DNA of 43,806 nucleotides, taken from NCBI GenBank assembly GCA_947628515.1, contig CANRAG010000007.1, positions 1 through 43,806 on the forward strand. The letters are read 5' to 3'. Made by a program: the position numbers and the translations under genes. The notes beneath the pieces were generated by a model. The model made no database searches and was not told the origin of the DNA. It saw nothing but the letters and a program-made list of their open reading frames with translations. Shown here one piece after another: positions 23,823 through 34,250 of the stretch (positions are counted from its first letter, which is position 1; the number at the start of each line of letters is the position of its first letter). The DNA comes from an uncultured Clostridia bacterium. Lineage in GTDB: Bacteria; Bacillota; Clostridia; UBA1381.

Positions 23823-24770
23823 ATGAATATGCCGTTGATCAGTATTATTATACCTGTCTATAATGTTGAAAAATATTTATCACGCTGTTTGGACAGCGTG
23901 ATAAATCAAACATATAAAAATTTGGAAATTATATTGATAGATGATTGCAGTACGGATAACAGTCTGGAAATTTGCAAAAAACATAAGGAAAAAGACAATC
24001 GTATTGTTGTGGTTGGTCATGAACGTAACAGAGGAGCAAGCGCGGCTCGCAATACAGGAATGAAAACAATTCATGGTGAATATGTAACATTTATAGACAG
24101 TGATGATTTTGTACATAAAGATTATGTGTTACATATGTATAATATCATGACAAAATATAATTGTGACATAGTGCAGACATCGTTTTTTTCCGGCGATGCA
24201 AATATATTCCCGAAGGAAACAAAAAAAGAAAAAATAACGTTCAAGAACAAGAATTCATGGGCCGAAGGGTATAAATATAAAGTAATTGCTCCTGCGAAGT
24301 TATATAAAAAGGACATTGTTAATAATATTTGCTTCCCAGAGGGGAAGACAATTGAAGATGATGCAACATATTACAGATTTGCATATAACAGCAACAAAAT
24401 ATGTATATCGAATATTCGATTATATTATTACTATTCAGCAAATCCTAATTCCACATACAGAGCGCTTAAAGAGATAAATATGGATTTTATAGATATATAT
24501 GAGGATAGGTTAAAATTCTTCAAAGAAAAAAATGAGCCATATCTGTTACAGAAAAGCTATGAAAGGTATGCGATAGTGCTTTTACTTAATTATTGTAATT
24601 CTCGACATTTGAAAATAACTGACGAGCAGAATGAAATATTACTGAATAAGTTTAACGAAATATATCCAAATGCCGTAAAAGGAGCGTCCCCCATACAAAA
24701 ACCATTGTTAATCGCTTTTAAGACAGCGCCTAATCTTTGCAAAAGGATTATGCGCATTATCAGGAGATAA
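23823..24770 (+). CDS. Glycosyltransferase family 2 (GT-A)
   Basis: A 315-residue GT2: ISIIIPVYNVEKYLSRCLDS, LIDDCSTDNS, GHERNRGASAARNTGM, then the DxD-like YVTFIDSDDF, and the acceptor-side EGKTIEDDATYYRF. It is an inverting transferase working on the lipid-linked repeat unit. AAAGGTG precedes the ATG. The 88-nt gap before it holds no recognisable gene. The donor cannot be inferred. Confidence 0.9.
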   Translation: MNMPLISIIIPVYNVEKYLSRCLDSVINQTYKNLEIILIDDCSTDNSLEICKKHKEKDNRIVVVGHERNRGASAARNTGMKTIHGEYVTFIDSDDFVHKDYVLHMYNIMTKYNCDIVQTSFFSGDANIFPKETKKEKITFKNKNSWAEGYKYKVIAPAKLYKKDIVNNICFPEGKTIEDDATYYRFAYNSNKICISNIRLYYYYSANPNSTYRALKEINMDFIDIYEDRLKFFKEKNEPYLLQKSYERYAIVLLLNYCNSRHLKITDEQNEILLNKFNEIYPNAVKGASPIQKPLLIAFKTAPNLCKRIMRIIRR

Positions 24771-24773
24771 GTT

Positions 24774-26063
24774 GTGAGAGTATTACTTATAACAAGTGAA
24801 GAATGGAACGATACGGTGCATGGCAATAATGTGTTGTCAAACTGGTTTAACGGATTTCCGGCAACATTCGCTCAGGTCTATGCAAGCCCAGGACTTCCGC
24901 AGAACAATTGTTGCCGAAAATATTTTCATATTACAGATAAAATGATGATAAACAGTATTCTACACGGAAAAAAAGCCGGGAGAGTGCTGACAGAGAACGA
25001 TAAATACGTTCCCACAGGCGAAAAATATAATTCGACAGACGTACAGGGGATAGGATTTTTGAGAAAATACTGCGGAGATTTTCTTAGAACATTGGAGGCC
25101 ATAGTATGGGATATAGGTAGATTTGACAAAGAACGATTGGGAGAATTTGTCCTTGAATTTAATCCGGATATAATATTTGCTCCAAGATTTGCGAGCAGTA
25201 AAATGTTGAGACTGGAAAAAACAGTTCTGGAATATGCTAATTGTCCTATAGTGGCATTTACGGGAGACAATGAGTATTCTCTGAGACGATTTAATTTTTC
25301 ACCGTTTTTTTGGATAAATTTATTATACGAGCGTTATCGGCTCAGGCAAATGATGAAGAGGTATTCACTATATTATACTTTATCGGCAGAGCAGATGGCT
25401 GAATACGAAAAACAATTTGGAATAGATATTAAACTGTTAAGAAAATGCGGGGATTTTACGGAGAAGTATATAGAAAAGGAAATTAATAAGCCGATTAAGA
25501 TTGTTTACGCGGGAAAATTGTATATGAACCGTTGGAAAACGCTTGCTGAGATTGGTATGAGTTTAAAGAAAATAAATTCTGATTCGGTAAAGGCAGTACT
25601 TCAAATTTATACGATGGATACGGTTACCGAAGCACAAGAAAAACAGCTTCATGATAATCGAAATATATTCTTAAAAGGAGCAGTATCACCGGAGCAATTG
25701 ACGGAAATTTACAGAAATGCGGATATTGCTTTGCATGTTGAATCATTTGAATTGAAACACAGATATGCGACAAGAGTTTCCTTTTCCACAAAAATCATAG
25801 ATTGTCTGGCAAGCACATGCGCGGTTATGGCAATAGCGTGGAAGGAGCATTCAGGGCTTACATATTTAAAACATGAAGACGCGGCAATATGTATAGATAG
25901 TCCAAAGAAAATTTATGACACGCTATGCAATGTATGCAATCATCCTGAACTTATACGTAAATATCAGAAAAAAGCATGGGAATGTGGCATACGAAATCAT
26001 AGGCGGGAAGCTGTGCGGGATATGCTTTATAATGACTTTGTAAAACTCATAAACAACAATTAA
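24774..26063 (+). CDS. GT-B glycosyltransferase, unassigned (group 1-like)
   Basis: A 429-residue protein starting RVLLITSEEWNDTVHGNNVL, with a C-terminal Rossmann half (KIVYAGKLYMNRWKTL, IFLKGAVSPEQLTEIYRNADIALHVESF) that fits a GT-B fold; the conserved E-x7-E is not clear. It starts at GTG 24774, 4 nt after the previous stop and after AGGAGA. Function is presumably sugar transfer in the repeat unit. The family call is by overall layout only, so it is less sure than for its neighbours. Confidence 0.75.
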   Translation: MRVLLITSEEWNDTVHGNNVLSNWFNGFPATFAQVYASPGLPQNNCCRKYFHITDKMMINSILHGKKAGRVLTENDKYVPTGEKYNSTDVQGIGFLRKYCGDFLRTLEAIVWDIGRFDKERLGEFVLEFNPDIIFAPRFASSKMLRLEKTVLEYANCPIVAFTGDNEYSLRRFNFSPFFWINLLYERYRLRQMMKRYSLYYTLSAEQMAEYEKQFGIDIKLLRKCGDFTEKYIEKEINKPIKIVYAGKLYMNRWKTLAEIGMSLKKINSDSVKAVLQIYTMDTVTEAQEKQLHDNRNIFLKGAVSPEQLTEIYRNADIALHVESFELKHRYATRVSFSTKIIDCLASTCAVMAIAWKEHSGLTYLKHEDAAICIDSPKKIYDTLCNVCNHPELIRKYQKKAWECGIRNHRREAVRDMLYNDFVKLINNN

Positions 26064-26116
26064 AAGAAAAACCGGCGTTACATTAATCATATTTTACAGA
26101 TAGGATAGATAGGGTA

Positions 26117-27232
26117 ATGTTTGTATATATAATTGTAATACTGATGTGTTTCGTTTCAATGGTTTTTAGTAATAGAAACCAAATACTTATTACAGAGGCA
26201 CAAAGGAATAGCGAGAGAAAAAAACTATATATTGCAATCATAATATATATGATTCTGCTTTGTGGATTTCGTTCGTATGACCGTATTTATCATGTGGGGA
26301 TGGATACATATACATATGCTACTATGTATAAACAGCGTGCATCAGAAACATTCACGGAGATTATAAGTTTAGAATCTACCGATAAAGGATACGTTTATTT
26401 AGTATGGTTTTTAGGTCGAGTTTTGCATATGAATTTTACTGTAGCTATGATGCTTTTTGCTTCGGTTTATATTATTGCAATGGCAGTATTCATATACAAA
26501 TATTCAAAAAATATATTTGTAAGCTTGTTGGTTTTTGTGGGAATGGGTCTATATATATTCGCTTTTTCCGCAATACGGCAAAGTTTGGCAATGGGTATTT
26601 GCTTAACGGCATATATGTACTGTGACACTCATAAAGGCATTAAAAGCTTTTTTATTTATACTATAATGATATGGTTGGCATATACAATTCATGCCTCGGC
26701 AGTGGTGTTCTTTCCCGTATATTTTTTGTGTAGACTTAAAATGAATACAAAATATATTTTTATTATGCTTGGGATTGCTGCGATTATCCTTATATTTAAG
26801 AATGCCGCTACATCAATAATGTTTCAGTGGGCGGGTAATATTTCAACTAAATATGAAAATGCGAGTAATTTGATAGAAGAACAAAATGCCGGAATGAGAT
26901 TATACGTATTTATAATATTTATTATTCTGCTACGTATTATATTTAAGGGAAGAATAAAAAACAACGAAAAGAATGATAATCTTATATATATGATGCTTTG
27001 CATGTTAATAGCATTCCCTATGACGCAAGGCGGGGGAGCGTTAATGAGAATATATTTCTATTACTATATGTTCATAGTGGTATATTTGCCTAACATAGTA
27101 GAGGATATAAAGCTCAAGAATGACAGAATGCTCACATATTTCGGACTTATATGTTTTCTGTTATGGTATTTCTTTTCGAGTGTTTTACAGGGAATGACGA
27201 TAGTTCCATATAGTTTTTTTTGGCGGAGATAA
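26117..27232 (+). CDS. epsG: EpsG-family (Wzy-like) polysaccharide polymerase
   Basis: A 371-residue protein with about ten membrane segments. The EpsG pattern is seen: VGMDTYTYATMYK, TDKGYVYLVWFLGRV, AIRQSLAMGICLTAY and HASAVVFFPVYFL. This family acts as the polymerase that joins lipid-linked repeat units on the outer face of the membrane. Only one polymerase and one flippase are found, as expected for a Wzx/Wzy-dependent pathway. The SD is weak and close (AGGG about 3 nt from the ATG). Confidence 0.85.
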   Translation: MFVYIIVILMCFVSMVFSNRNQILITEAQRNSERKKLYIAIIIYMILLCGFRSYDRIYHVGMDTYTYATMYKQRASETFTEIISLESTDKGYVYLVWFLGRVLHMNFTVAMMLFASVYIIAMAVFIYKYSKNIFVSLLVFVGMGLYIFAFSAIRQSLAMGICLTAYMYCDTHKGIKSFFIYTIMIWLAYTIHASAVVFFPVYFLCRLKMNTKYIFIMLGIAAIILIFKNAATSIMFQWAGNISTKYENASNLIEEQNAGMRLYVFIIFIILLRIIFKGRIKNNEKNDNLIYMMLCMLIAFPMTQGGGALMRIYFYYYMFIVVYLPNIVEDIKLKNDRMLTYFGLICFLLWYFFSSVLQGMTIVPYSFFWRR

Positions 27233-27237
27233 TGTAA

Positions 27238-28350
27238 ATGAAAAAGATACTATTTTTAATAAGCACTTTATCAGGCGGAGGAGCCGAGAAGGTTTTAGTG
27301 AATTTGGTAAATAACCTTAATAGTGAGAAATACGATATAACGGTACAGACAATATGGGATATAGGCAAACACAAGAAAAATTTAAATGAAAATATCCGAT
27401 ATAAATCTTTGAATTCGGCAAATAATAGTATATTAAAGCGGCTTAAAGGTTATCTGATATTGAAGTTTTTACCGCTTAGTTGGGTATATCGGCAATACAT
27501 AGATGACAATTACGATATAGAAGTAGCATTTTTGGAGGGAATACCTACGAAAATTTTATCGGCATCGAATAATCTTAATAAATATGCTTGGGTGCATACA
27601 GATTTAATGAATTATTACGACGGACAAATAAAAGTGTTTGGTTCTATATTTAATAACGCACAAATATATAAGAATTACAAAAAAATAATAGCTGTATCCC
27701 AATCCGTCAAAAAAGCATTTAAAAAAAGATTTGGGTTTGATGATAACGTTATCGTAATACATAATCCGATTGATAAAAAAAATATTATACAATTGTCGAA
27801 AGAAAACATTATTGAGATTGAGATCCCCTATAAAATGAAGCTTGTCACAGTGGGAAGATTGTGTGAACAAAAAGGCTACGACCGCCTTATTGAGGTAGCT
27901 GCAAAACTACGTGATGATGGATTTGATTTTGTATTGTGGATTATAGGTGATGGATTGGAAAAAGATAATTTGCATGAGTTGATAGCGAAATATGAGCTCA
28001 AAGATTACGTAAAACTGTTAGGATTTTGTGATAATCCGTATAAATTTATGCGAGCGGCTGATTTGTTTGTATGTTCGTCAAGGGCAGAGGGGTTTAGTCT
28101 TGTGGTGGCGGAAGCCATGATATGCCAGACACCTGTCATAAGTACCGATTGCGCCGGGCCTGATGAACTTCTGGAAGGACAGAAATATGGCGTCCTTGTT
28201 GAAAACGATACACAGGCGTTGTATGAGGGGATAAAAAGGATTATTACCGACAGCGAGCTGTTAGAGCATTATAAAAAGATGGCAAAAGAGCGAGGAGAAC
28301 AGTTTTCGCTGGAAGATACTGTCAAAACAGTAGAAAGGCTTTTTATATGA
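27238..28350 (+). CDS. Glycosyltransferase family 4 (GT-B)
   Basis: A 370-residue GT4: KKILFLISTLSGGGAEKVLV, then IHNPIDKKN, LVTVGRLCEQKGYDRLIEV and CSSRAEGFSLVVAEAMICQ (E-x7-E), ending GPDELLEGQKYGVLV. The GGGAEK start is typical of EpsF/WaaG-type enzymes of exopolysaccharide loci. GGAGA precedes the start. The stop overlaps the next ATG (ATGA at 28347). Confidence 0.92.
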   Translation: MKKILFLISTLSGGGAEKVLVNLVNNLNSEKYDITVQTIWDIGKHKKNLNENIRYKSLNSANNSILKRLKGYLILKFLPLSWVYRQYIDDNYDIEVAFLEGIPTKILSASNNLNKYAWVHTDLMNYYDGQIKVFGSIFNNAQIYKNYKKIIAVSQSVKKAFKKRFGFDDNVIVIHNPIDKKNIIQLSKENIIEIEIPYKMKLVTVGRLCEQKGYDRLIEVAAKLRDDGFDFVLWIIGDGLEKDNLHELIAKYELKDYVKLLGFCDNPYKFMRAADLFVCSSRAEGFSLVVAEAMICQTPVISTDCAGPDELLEGQKYGVLVENDTQALYEGIKRIITDSELLEHYKKMAKERGEQFSLEDTVKTVERLFI

Positions 28351-29456
28351 GATACATATTGCAAAATCTTAACTATGCCGCACATTATAGGGGTACATTA
28401 TTAGCTCACATATTCGCGCTTGAAACTGAGTTAAGCAAATTATGTGTGGGTGTGATATATTTATTCCCCGAGGCAGCGCGGGAATTGGACTGGGTAAAGT
28501 CAATGCAGTCGGAAGGACGCATCGTTTATTTTAAAGATGAAGATGTTCTAAAGACTTTAGAAGATATAATGAGCGAGCATGAATATAATATAATCCACAC
28601 TCATTTTTGGAACACTAGGGATTCGAAAGCGATAAAGAGGCTTAAAAGAAAATATGACATTAAGCACATAATACATCACCATAATCATTTTATACAATAT
28701 AGAAAGACAAATGTGATAATAGATAGCTTAAAAGAAATAAGAAAAAAACAGTTAAAGCATAAGATAAGATGTGATTGCAATATAGCCTGTGGAATCGATG
28801 TAGAGAAAGATTTAAAAGAACAAAGGTTTAGCAATGTTGTATGCGTTCGCAATGCTATAGATATAAATAGATTTGACAAGATTGCTCAAACAAATCGCAA
28901 GAAATTTCAAATATTGGATACCTCAAAGATTTTTCTTATGTTTGGTTATCCATTTTACAGAAAAGGCGTCGATATTGCAATAGATGCGATGAAGTATATT
29001 GTCAAAGAAAACAACTATGTTTTGTGCATTGTTTTTGCTGCTAAAAAAAATATGGAAATAGATAAGATAAGACAGAAATGCGGCAAAATTCCCGAGTGGA
29101 TACGGATACTGCCTCCGGCGGAGGATATAGGCTCATATTACAGAATGGCGGACTGCTTTTTATCGCCAAGTAGGGAGGAAGGATGCTGTTATTCGATAGT
29201 TGAGGCGGGATACTGCGGCTTGCCGGTAATATACAGCGATATAGAAAGTCAGCAGCATATAAAGGATATACCGGGATTTTATGAATTTCGCAGCGAAGAC
29301 TATATAAGCTTAAGAGACAGGATTATCTCTGTGCCGGAAAAATCTTCTCTTAGGGAGCGAAAAGATATAATAGCTAAGGAATTTTCTATGTCAAAGTGGT
29401 GCGAGGGAATAATAAGCTGTTACGAAAAATTGGGCTTGCAAAAAGGAGTAATGTAA
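28347..29456 (+). CDS. Glycosyltransferase family 4 (GT-B)
   Basis: A 369-residue GT4: LNYAAHYRGTLLAHIFALE, NIIHTHFWNTRDSKAIKRL, MFGYPFYRKGVDIAIDAM and SPSREEGCCYSIVEAGYCGLP (E-x7-E). It is coupled to the previous GT4 by ATGA. It differs from its neighbour in having a short acceptor-side domain and a His-rich stretch (HIIHHHNHF). Donor and acceptor are unknown. Confidence 0.88.
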   Translation: MRYILQNLNYAAHYRGTLLAHIFALETELSKLCVGVIYLFPEAARELDWVKSMQSEGRIVYFKDEDVLKTLEDIMSEHEYNIIHTHFWNTRDSKAIKRLKRKYDIKHIIHHHNHFIQYRKTNVIIDSLKEIRKKQLKHKIRCDCNIACGIDVEKDLKEQRFSNVVCVRNAIDINRFDKIAQTNRKKFQILDTSKIFLMFGYPFYRKGVDIAIDAMKYIVKENNYVLCIVFAAKKNMEIDKIRQKCGKIPEWIRILPPAEDIGSYYRMADCFLSPSREEGCCYSIVEAGYCGLPVIYSDIESQQHIKDIPGFYEFRSEDYISLRDRIISVPEKSSLRERKDIIAKEFSMSKWCEGIISCYEKLGLQKGVM

Positions 29457-29457
29457 A

Positions 29458-30471
29458 TTGAAACCGTATTTGGTAGATGTACCGGTGAAATTGAATATAT
29501 GGATACGACCGGAGTGTCAAAGAAAGCAATTTGAGGTAATAAAACAGGCACGACCAAGCATACTGTTTCTTGTTTCAGACGGAGGCAGAAACGAAAAAGA
29601 GTGGGAAGCAATATACCAAAACAGAAGGTTATACGATGAGGAGATAGACTGGGAATGTACCGTATACAAGCTGTACGAGGATAAAAATAACGGTATGTAT
29701 ACCGTGGGAAAGAAAAGCAGAGAGCTGGTATGGAGCAATGTTGACAGATGTATTTTTCTTGAGGACGATGTCATTCCCTCGGTATCTTTTTTCAGATATT
29801 GCGCGGAGCTTCTGGAAAAATATAAGGATGATTACCGTGTCCATATAATTAACGGGATGAATCACTTGGGCGTATATGAGGACGTCAATACTGACTATTT
29901 TTTTTCAAGAGTGGGCTCGATTTGGGGATTTGCGACTTGGAAAAGAGTATTTGAGGGCTTTGACGATTTTTCATATTATAAAGATGAATACGTTTTGAAG
30001 CGGCTCATGAACAATTCCGGAAAGGACACAGTGTTAAAAGAATGCATGACGGCATATCCTCAAAATATTCTTGAGGGAGGACATTCCCCGGGTGGAGAAT
30101 TTTGGTTTACTTTCGATGTTTTCGCGCAAAATCAATTAAATATTGTGCCTAAAAAAAATATGATAAGTAATATTGGGTGTACGGAGGATGCGGCCCATGC
30201 GGCAGAATTAAAGAAGATGTCAAAAGGCGCGCAGCAAATATTTAATATGAGAACACATGAATTAGAGTTTCCGCTAAAGCATGCAAGGTATGTTATACCT
30301 GATTTTAGCTATGAGAAGCGTCAAAAAAGAATTATGGGATGGCATCATCCACTTGTCCAAGTTTACAGGAAATGCGAATGTTTTGTAAGAGCATTGTATT
30401 ATGATGATTTTAAAGCAAACTTGAAAAAAGTAAAGCGGCGAATAATAAGAGAGAAGAAAATAGAAACTTGA
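29458..30471 (+). CDS. GT-A-like glycosyltransferase, unassigned
   Basis: A 337-residue protein with FLVSDGGRNEKEW, NVDRCIFLEDDVIPSVSFF (EDD acting as the DxD), VGSIWGFATWKRVFEGFD, and HSPGGEFWFTFDVFAQNQ. The pattern is that of GT-A proteins annotated as hemolytic-protein-like or GT2-like transferases in capsule loci. Start is TTG at 29458, 9 nt after AAAAGGAG; no ATG fits. Base composition is higher in GC than in the genes before it. Confidence 0.78.
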   Translation: MKPYLVDVPVKLNIWIRPECQRKQFEVIKQARPSILFLVSDGGRNEKEWEAIYQNRRLYDEEIDWECTVYKLYEDKNNGMYTVGKKSRELVWSNVDRCIFLEDDVIPSVSFFRYCAELLEKYKDDYRVHIINGMNHLGVYEDVNTDYFFSRVGSIWGFATWKRVFEGFDDFSYYKDEYVLKRLMNNSGKDTVLKECMTAYPQNILEGGHSPGGEFWFTFDVFAQNQLNIVPKKNMISNIGCTEDAAHAAELKKMSKGAQQIFNMRTHELEFPLKHARYVIPDFSYEKRQKRIMGWHHPLVQVYRKCECFVRALYYDDFKANLKKVKRRIIREKKIET

Positions 30472-30472
30472 T

Positions 30473-32011
30473 ATGGAAAACAGAAGCGACATAGAAAAAC
30501 AAAGCGCAAAGCAAATAAAAGCAGGAGCAATAATTTCATACATAAGTGTAATAGCGAATATGCTGCTCGGATTTGTGTACACGCCGTGGATGCTCAAAAT
30601 GATAGGCGATAGCGATTACGGACTGTATTCCACGGCTACAGCATTAATCGCTATGTTTATGTTGGATTTCGGACTGAGCGCGGGCGTGTCGAGGTTTGTG
30701 TCAAAATACAATGCCGAGCACGATCAGGAAAGCGTAAACAATTTTCTCGGTCTTGTGTACAAGCTATATCTTGTTATAACGGTGCTTATATTCGTTGTGC
30801 TTACGGTTATATTTTTCTTTATTGAAAGGATATACACGGGATTTACGGCGGATGAGATATATAAGTTTCGTATTGTATACATAATAGCGTCGCTGTCCAC
30901 GTTGGCAAATTTTCCATTTATAACGCTCAACGGGATACTTACCGCGTATGAAAAATTTGCCGCACTTAAGATTTGTAATTTGGCGACGCGGCTTATGACG
31001 GTGCTGTTCACCGTGGCTGCACTGCTCTGCGGGCAGGGCGTATATATGCTTGTGGCGGCAAACGCGTTAAGCACTATAATAATTATATTTGTAAAAATCT
31101 ATATTATAAAAAGAAGAACTCCGATCAGGGTCAACTTCCGTTACCGAAGCCGAAAAATGCTAAAAGAGATTTTCGGGTTTTCGATATGGAGCACTGTAGG
31201 AAGCGTTGCGCAGCGATTTATATTTAATTTTATGCCGACCATATTGGGAATGGTAACAAACACTGTAGCAATAACCAGGTTTTCGCTTGCAAGCGCACTC
31301 GAAGGATATACATGGACATTTTCAGAGGCATTAAACGGATTATTCCTGCCGAAGGTATCAAGAATAACGGCAAGCGAGGATAAGGATGTATTGCCGCTAA
31401 TGATAAAGGTAGGCAGAATAAATCTTATGATAATAAGCCTTTTGATAATAGGCTTTGTCGTTTTGGGCAGAGAATTTATAGAGTTATGGCTTGGTGGAAA
31501 TTATGGTGATGTGTATATAGCGACCCTGTTTTTAATAATACCCGGAATAATATCACAGCCGCAGCAGATTGCCAATACGACCGTAATAGCGCTTAATAAA
31601 GTGAAGATCCAAGCGATAATAATGTGCGGAAGCTCATTAATCAATGTAATATTGGCATATTTTCTGTCAAAAAAATGGGGAGCCGTCGGGGCATCCGCAT
31701 CGGTTTGCGCGGCATTCTTTTTCAGAATGATATGTATGAATGTTGTGTATTATAAGGAGCTGCATATAGATTTAAAAAAATTTTTCACAGAATGCCATAT
31801 AAAGATGTTGCCTTCACTTATAATCATACTTGCTATTGGATTGTGCGAAGCTCACTTTATCCCGCTGAGGGGGTTGATAGGTTTTTTGACTAAGGGAGCA
31901 TGTTTCACCGTAACATATGCCACCATTATGTGGATTTGGGGAGCCAACAGTTATGAAAAAGACCTTATTAGATCCGTGTGTTCGGGAATAAAAAATAAAA
32001 TATCAAGTTGA
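30473..32011 (+). CDS. Wzx-type lipid-linked oligosaccharide flippase
   Basis: A 512-residue MATE/MOP-superfamily membrane protein with about 12-14 helices: GAIISYISVIANMLLGFVYTPWML, FGLSAGVSRFVSKYN, and a clear polysaccharide-transport C-terminal half (GAVGASASVCAAFFFRM). It moves the finished repeat unit across the membrane to the EpsG polymerase. It starts 2 nt after the previous stop; the SD is weak. GC content is again higher than in genes at 16-29 kb. Confidence 0.9.
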   Translation: MENRSDIEKQSAKQIKAGAIISYISVIANMLLGFVYTPWMLKMIGDSDYGLYSTATALIAMFMLDFGLSAGVSRFVSKYNAEHDQESVNNFLGLVYKLYLVITVLIFVVLTVIFFFIERIYTGFTADEIYKFRIVYIIASLSTLANFPFITLNGILTAYEKFAALKICNLATRLMTVLFTVAALLCGQGVYMLVAANALSTIIIIFVKIYIIKRRTPIRVNFRYRSRKMLKEIFGFSIWSTVGSVAQRFIFNFMPTILGMVTNTVAITRFSLASALEGYTWTFSEALNGLFLPKVSRITASEDKDVLPLMIKVGRINLMIISLLIIGFVVLGREFIELWLGGNYGDVYIATLFLIIPGIISQPQQIANTTVIALNKVKIQAIIMCGSSLINVILAYFLSKKWGAVGASASVCAAFFFRMICMNVVYYKELHIDLKKFFTECHIKMLPSLIIILAIGLCEAHFIPLRGLIGFLTKGACFTVTYATIMWIWGANSYEKDLIRSVCSGIKNKISS

Positions 32012-32078
32012 TAATATGGGAATGTTTAGAATATGTGTTCAATAAGATACAGGATATGAAGAAAGGGTGTGCAAAAGC

Positions 32079-33290
32079 ATGAAAAAGCTTTTATTGCTCG
32101 GAGGTTCAAGGTATTTATTGCCGGTTATAAAAACGGCGCATCATCTTGGCGTATATGTGATTACCTGCGATTACTTGCCTGATAATATCGCGCATAAATA
32201 TTCGGATGAATATATAAATATAAGCATCGTTGATAAAGATGCGGTTTTGGCAATGGCAGCAGAGAAGAAGATTGATGGAGTTATGTCCTTTGCATGCGAT
32301 CCCGGAGTGGTGACCGCGGCGTATGTGGCGGAAAAGCTCGGCTTGCCGTTTCAGGGCTCTTATGAGTCGGTTCGCATATTGCAGGATAAAGGTCTGTTTC
32401 GACGGTTTTTGCAGGATAACAGCTTTAATTGTCCTAACTCAAAACGATATACCAACGCAGACGAGCCGTTTAATGATATCGACTTCTTTCATTGGCCCGT
32501 GATTGTAAAACCGGTGGACTCCGCCGGAAGTAAGGGTGTTACGCGAGTTGATACGGTGGACAAGCTTGCAGAAGCGATTGAAACGGCCATAAGCAGCTCA
32601 CGCTGTAACTCGTTTATAATAGAAGATTTCCTTACGTTTCGTGGATACCATTCGAGCGCCGATTTGTTTACGATCGACGGAAAACTGGAGTTTACCACAT
32701 ATTCGGATCAGCTTTTTGATTCAGAAGCGGACAACAAATACACTCCGGCTATGATTATTTGGCCGTCGACCATGGAGGAAGAACATCGGGCCGTACTGAC
32801 ATCGGAAACGCAAAGACTAATGGAGCTTTTACATATGAAAAATGGAATTTATAATGTTGAAACTTGTGTTGGTAATAATGGGAAACCATATATAATGGAA
32901 GTTTCCCCTAGGGGCGGTGGATGTAAGATTGCGGAGATACAACAGATGGCAATGGGTGCTGAGCTGATTGAGAACGAGGTCAGAAGCGCGCTTGATATGC
33001 CGATGAAAGAGATCAAAAGTCATGCCGCAGACGGACATTGGTGTGAAATGGTCGTACATGCGAGACCGGGGCAGTCGGGTCTATTCTCAAAGATAATGAT
33101 TGATCCCGAAATTGAGAAAAAATATGTAAAGGTGGTAGATCTTTCGATAAAGCCCGGTGATGTTGTACAGCCGTTTACTGGGGCCAATACTTCTCTGGGA
33201 GATATTTTCCTGCGGTTTGACAGTCGAAAGGAACTTGATGAAATAATGGGAAAGACCCATGAATGGCTTCGGATTGAGATGAAAGCGTAG
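32079..33290 (+). CDS. ATP-grasp ligase (first of two)
   Basis: A 403-residue ATP-grasp protein: KKLLLLGGSRYLLPVIKTA, VITCDYLPDNIAHKYSDEY, VIVKPVDSAGSKGVTRVD (ATP-binding lysine) and MEVSPRGGGCKIAEIQQMA (metal-binding end). Enzymes of this group join a carboxylate to an amine or thiol via an acylphosphate. ATG 32079 fits an AAAGGG site 11 nt away better than GTG 32067. Similar genes are common in surface-polysaccharide loci of gut bacteria. The substrate is unknown; an amino-acid-sugar amide is one possibility. Confidence 0.82.
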   Translation: MKKLLLLGGSRYLLPVIKTAHHLGVYVITCDYLPDNIAHKYSDEYINISIVDKDAVLAMAAEKKIDGVMSFACDPGVVTAAYVAEKLGLPFQGSYESVRILQDKGLFRRFLQDNSFNCPNSKRYTNADEPFNDIDFFHWPVIVKPVDSAGSKGVTRVDTVDKLAEAIETAISSSRCNSFIIEDFLTFRGYHSSADLFTIDGKLEFTTYSDQLFDSEADNKYTPAMIIWPSTMEEEHRAVLTSETQRLMELLHMKNGIYNVETCVGNNGKPYIMEVSPRGGGCKIAEIQQMAMGAELIENEVRSALDMPMKEIKSHAADGHWCEMVVHARPGQSGLFSKIMIDPEIEKKYVKVVDLSIKPGDVVQPFTGANTSLGDIFLRFDSRKELDEIMGKTHEWLRIEMKA

Positions 33291-33301
33291 GGGAGATGTT
33301 T

Positions 33302-34249
33302 ATGAAAGAAATCGGTGGATATATGGATTTGGAGAGAGCGCACGGAACAGAATTTCACGAGAATGCGATAGCTCTGAACAGCGGTCGGCACTGCTTAGAA
33401 TATTTAATTCGCGCAAAAAATATCAGGAAACTGTATATACCGTATTTCCTTTGTGCGTCTGTCAAAAATCTGTGCGTCAGATTACATTGTAAATATGAGT
33501 ATTATCGAATTGATGGGGAACTGCATCCGATTTTTGACGAAATACTAAACAGCAATGAGTATTTGTATATTGTCAATTATTACGGACAAACCGATAATGG
33601 GACGATAAGAAAATACAAAGAGAAATATAATAATGTCATTATAGATAACGTGCAGGCTTTCTTTCAAAAACCAGTTGAAAACATCGATACCTTGTACAGC
33701 TGCCGGAAGTTTTTTGGCGTGTCGGATGGAGGATATCTGTATACGGACGCAATTTTAAAGGAAATTGATAAAGATGTGTCATACGATAGGATGATGCACG
33801 TTCTGGGAAGATTTGAAAAGGACGCGTCGTTTTTTTATGAAGATTATCAAAATGGAGAAAGGGCGTTTAATGAACGGAAAATGAGAAGTATGTCAAATTT
33901 GACACACAATTTACTACGTTCTATTGACTATGATTACTCAGGAAACAAGAGGACGGAAAACTTTTCATATTTGCATCAACAACTAAGAGATAAGAATAAA
34001 TTAACGCTGATTGTTCCGAACGGAGCGTTTATGTATCCGTTTTATACGGAGAAAGGCGCGGAATTGAAGAAGAGGCTGATTGAAAACAAAATCTATGTTC
34101 CTACTCTGTGGCCTGATGTGTTTGATATATCGGATAAACAGTCTATCGAATGGGAGCTTGCGGAGAACATAGTTCCTCTGCCAATAGATCAGAGATATGA
34201 TGCGGAAGATATGGAATATATAATTGAAAAGATAAAGGAGTGTTCGTAG
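33302..34249 (+). CDS. DegT/AHBA-like PLP-fold protein, divergent
   Basis: A 315-residue protein: FHENAIALNSGRHCLEYL, YLYIVNYYGQTDNG, VIIDNVQAFFQKP and YSCRKFFGVSDGGYLYT. The last two are like the Asp-Gln/His pair and PLP-Lys loop of DegT aminotransferases (K in SCRKFF, then GG). It is shorter than the usual 370-400 residues and diverged in the acceptor part, so activity could be something other than sugar amination. ATG 33302 lies 6 nt from GGGGAG; ATG 33296 is too close. It sits between an ATP-grasp gene and a GNAT. Confidence 0.65.
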   Translation: MKEIGGYMDLERAHGTEFHENAIALNSGRHCLEYLIRAKNIRKLYIPYFLCASVKNLCVRLHCKYEYYRIDGELHPIFDEILNSNEYLYIVNYYGQTDNGTIRKYKEKYNNVIIDNVQAFFQKPVENIDTLYSCRKFFGVSDGGYLYTDAILKEIDKDVSYDRMMHVLGRFEKDASFFYEDYQNGERAFNERKMRSMSNLTHNLLRSIDYDYSGNKRTENFSYLHQQLRDKNKLTLIVPNGAFMYPFYTEKGAELKKRLIENKIYVPTLWPDVFDISDKQSIEWELAENIVPLPIDQRYDAEDMEYIIEKIKECS

Positions 34250-34250
34250 T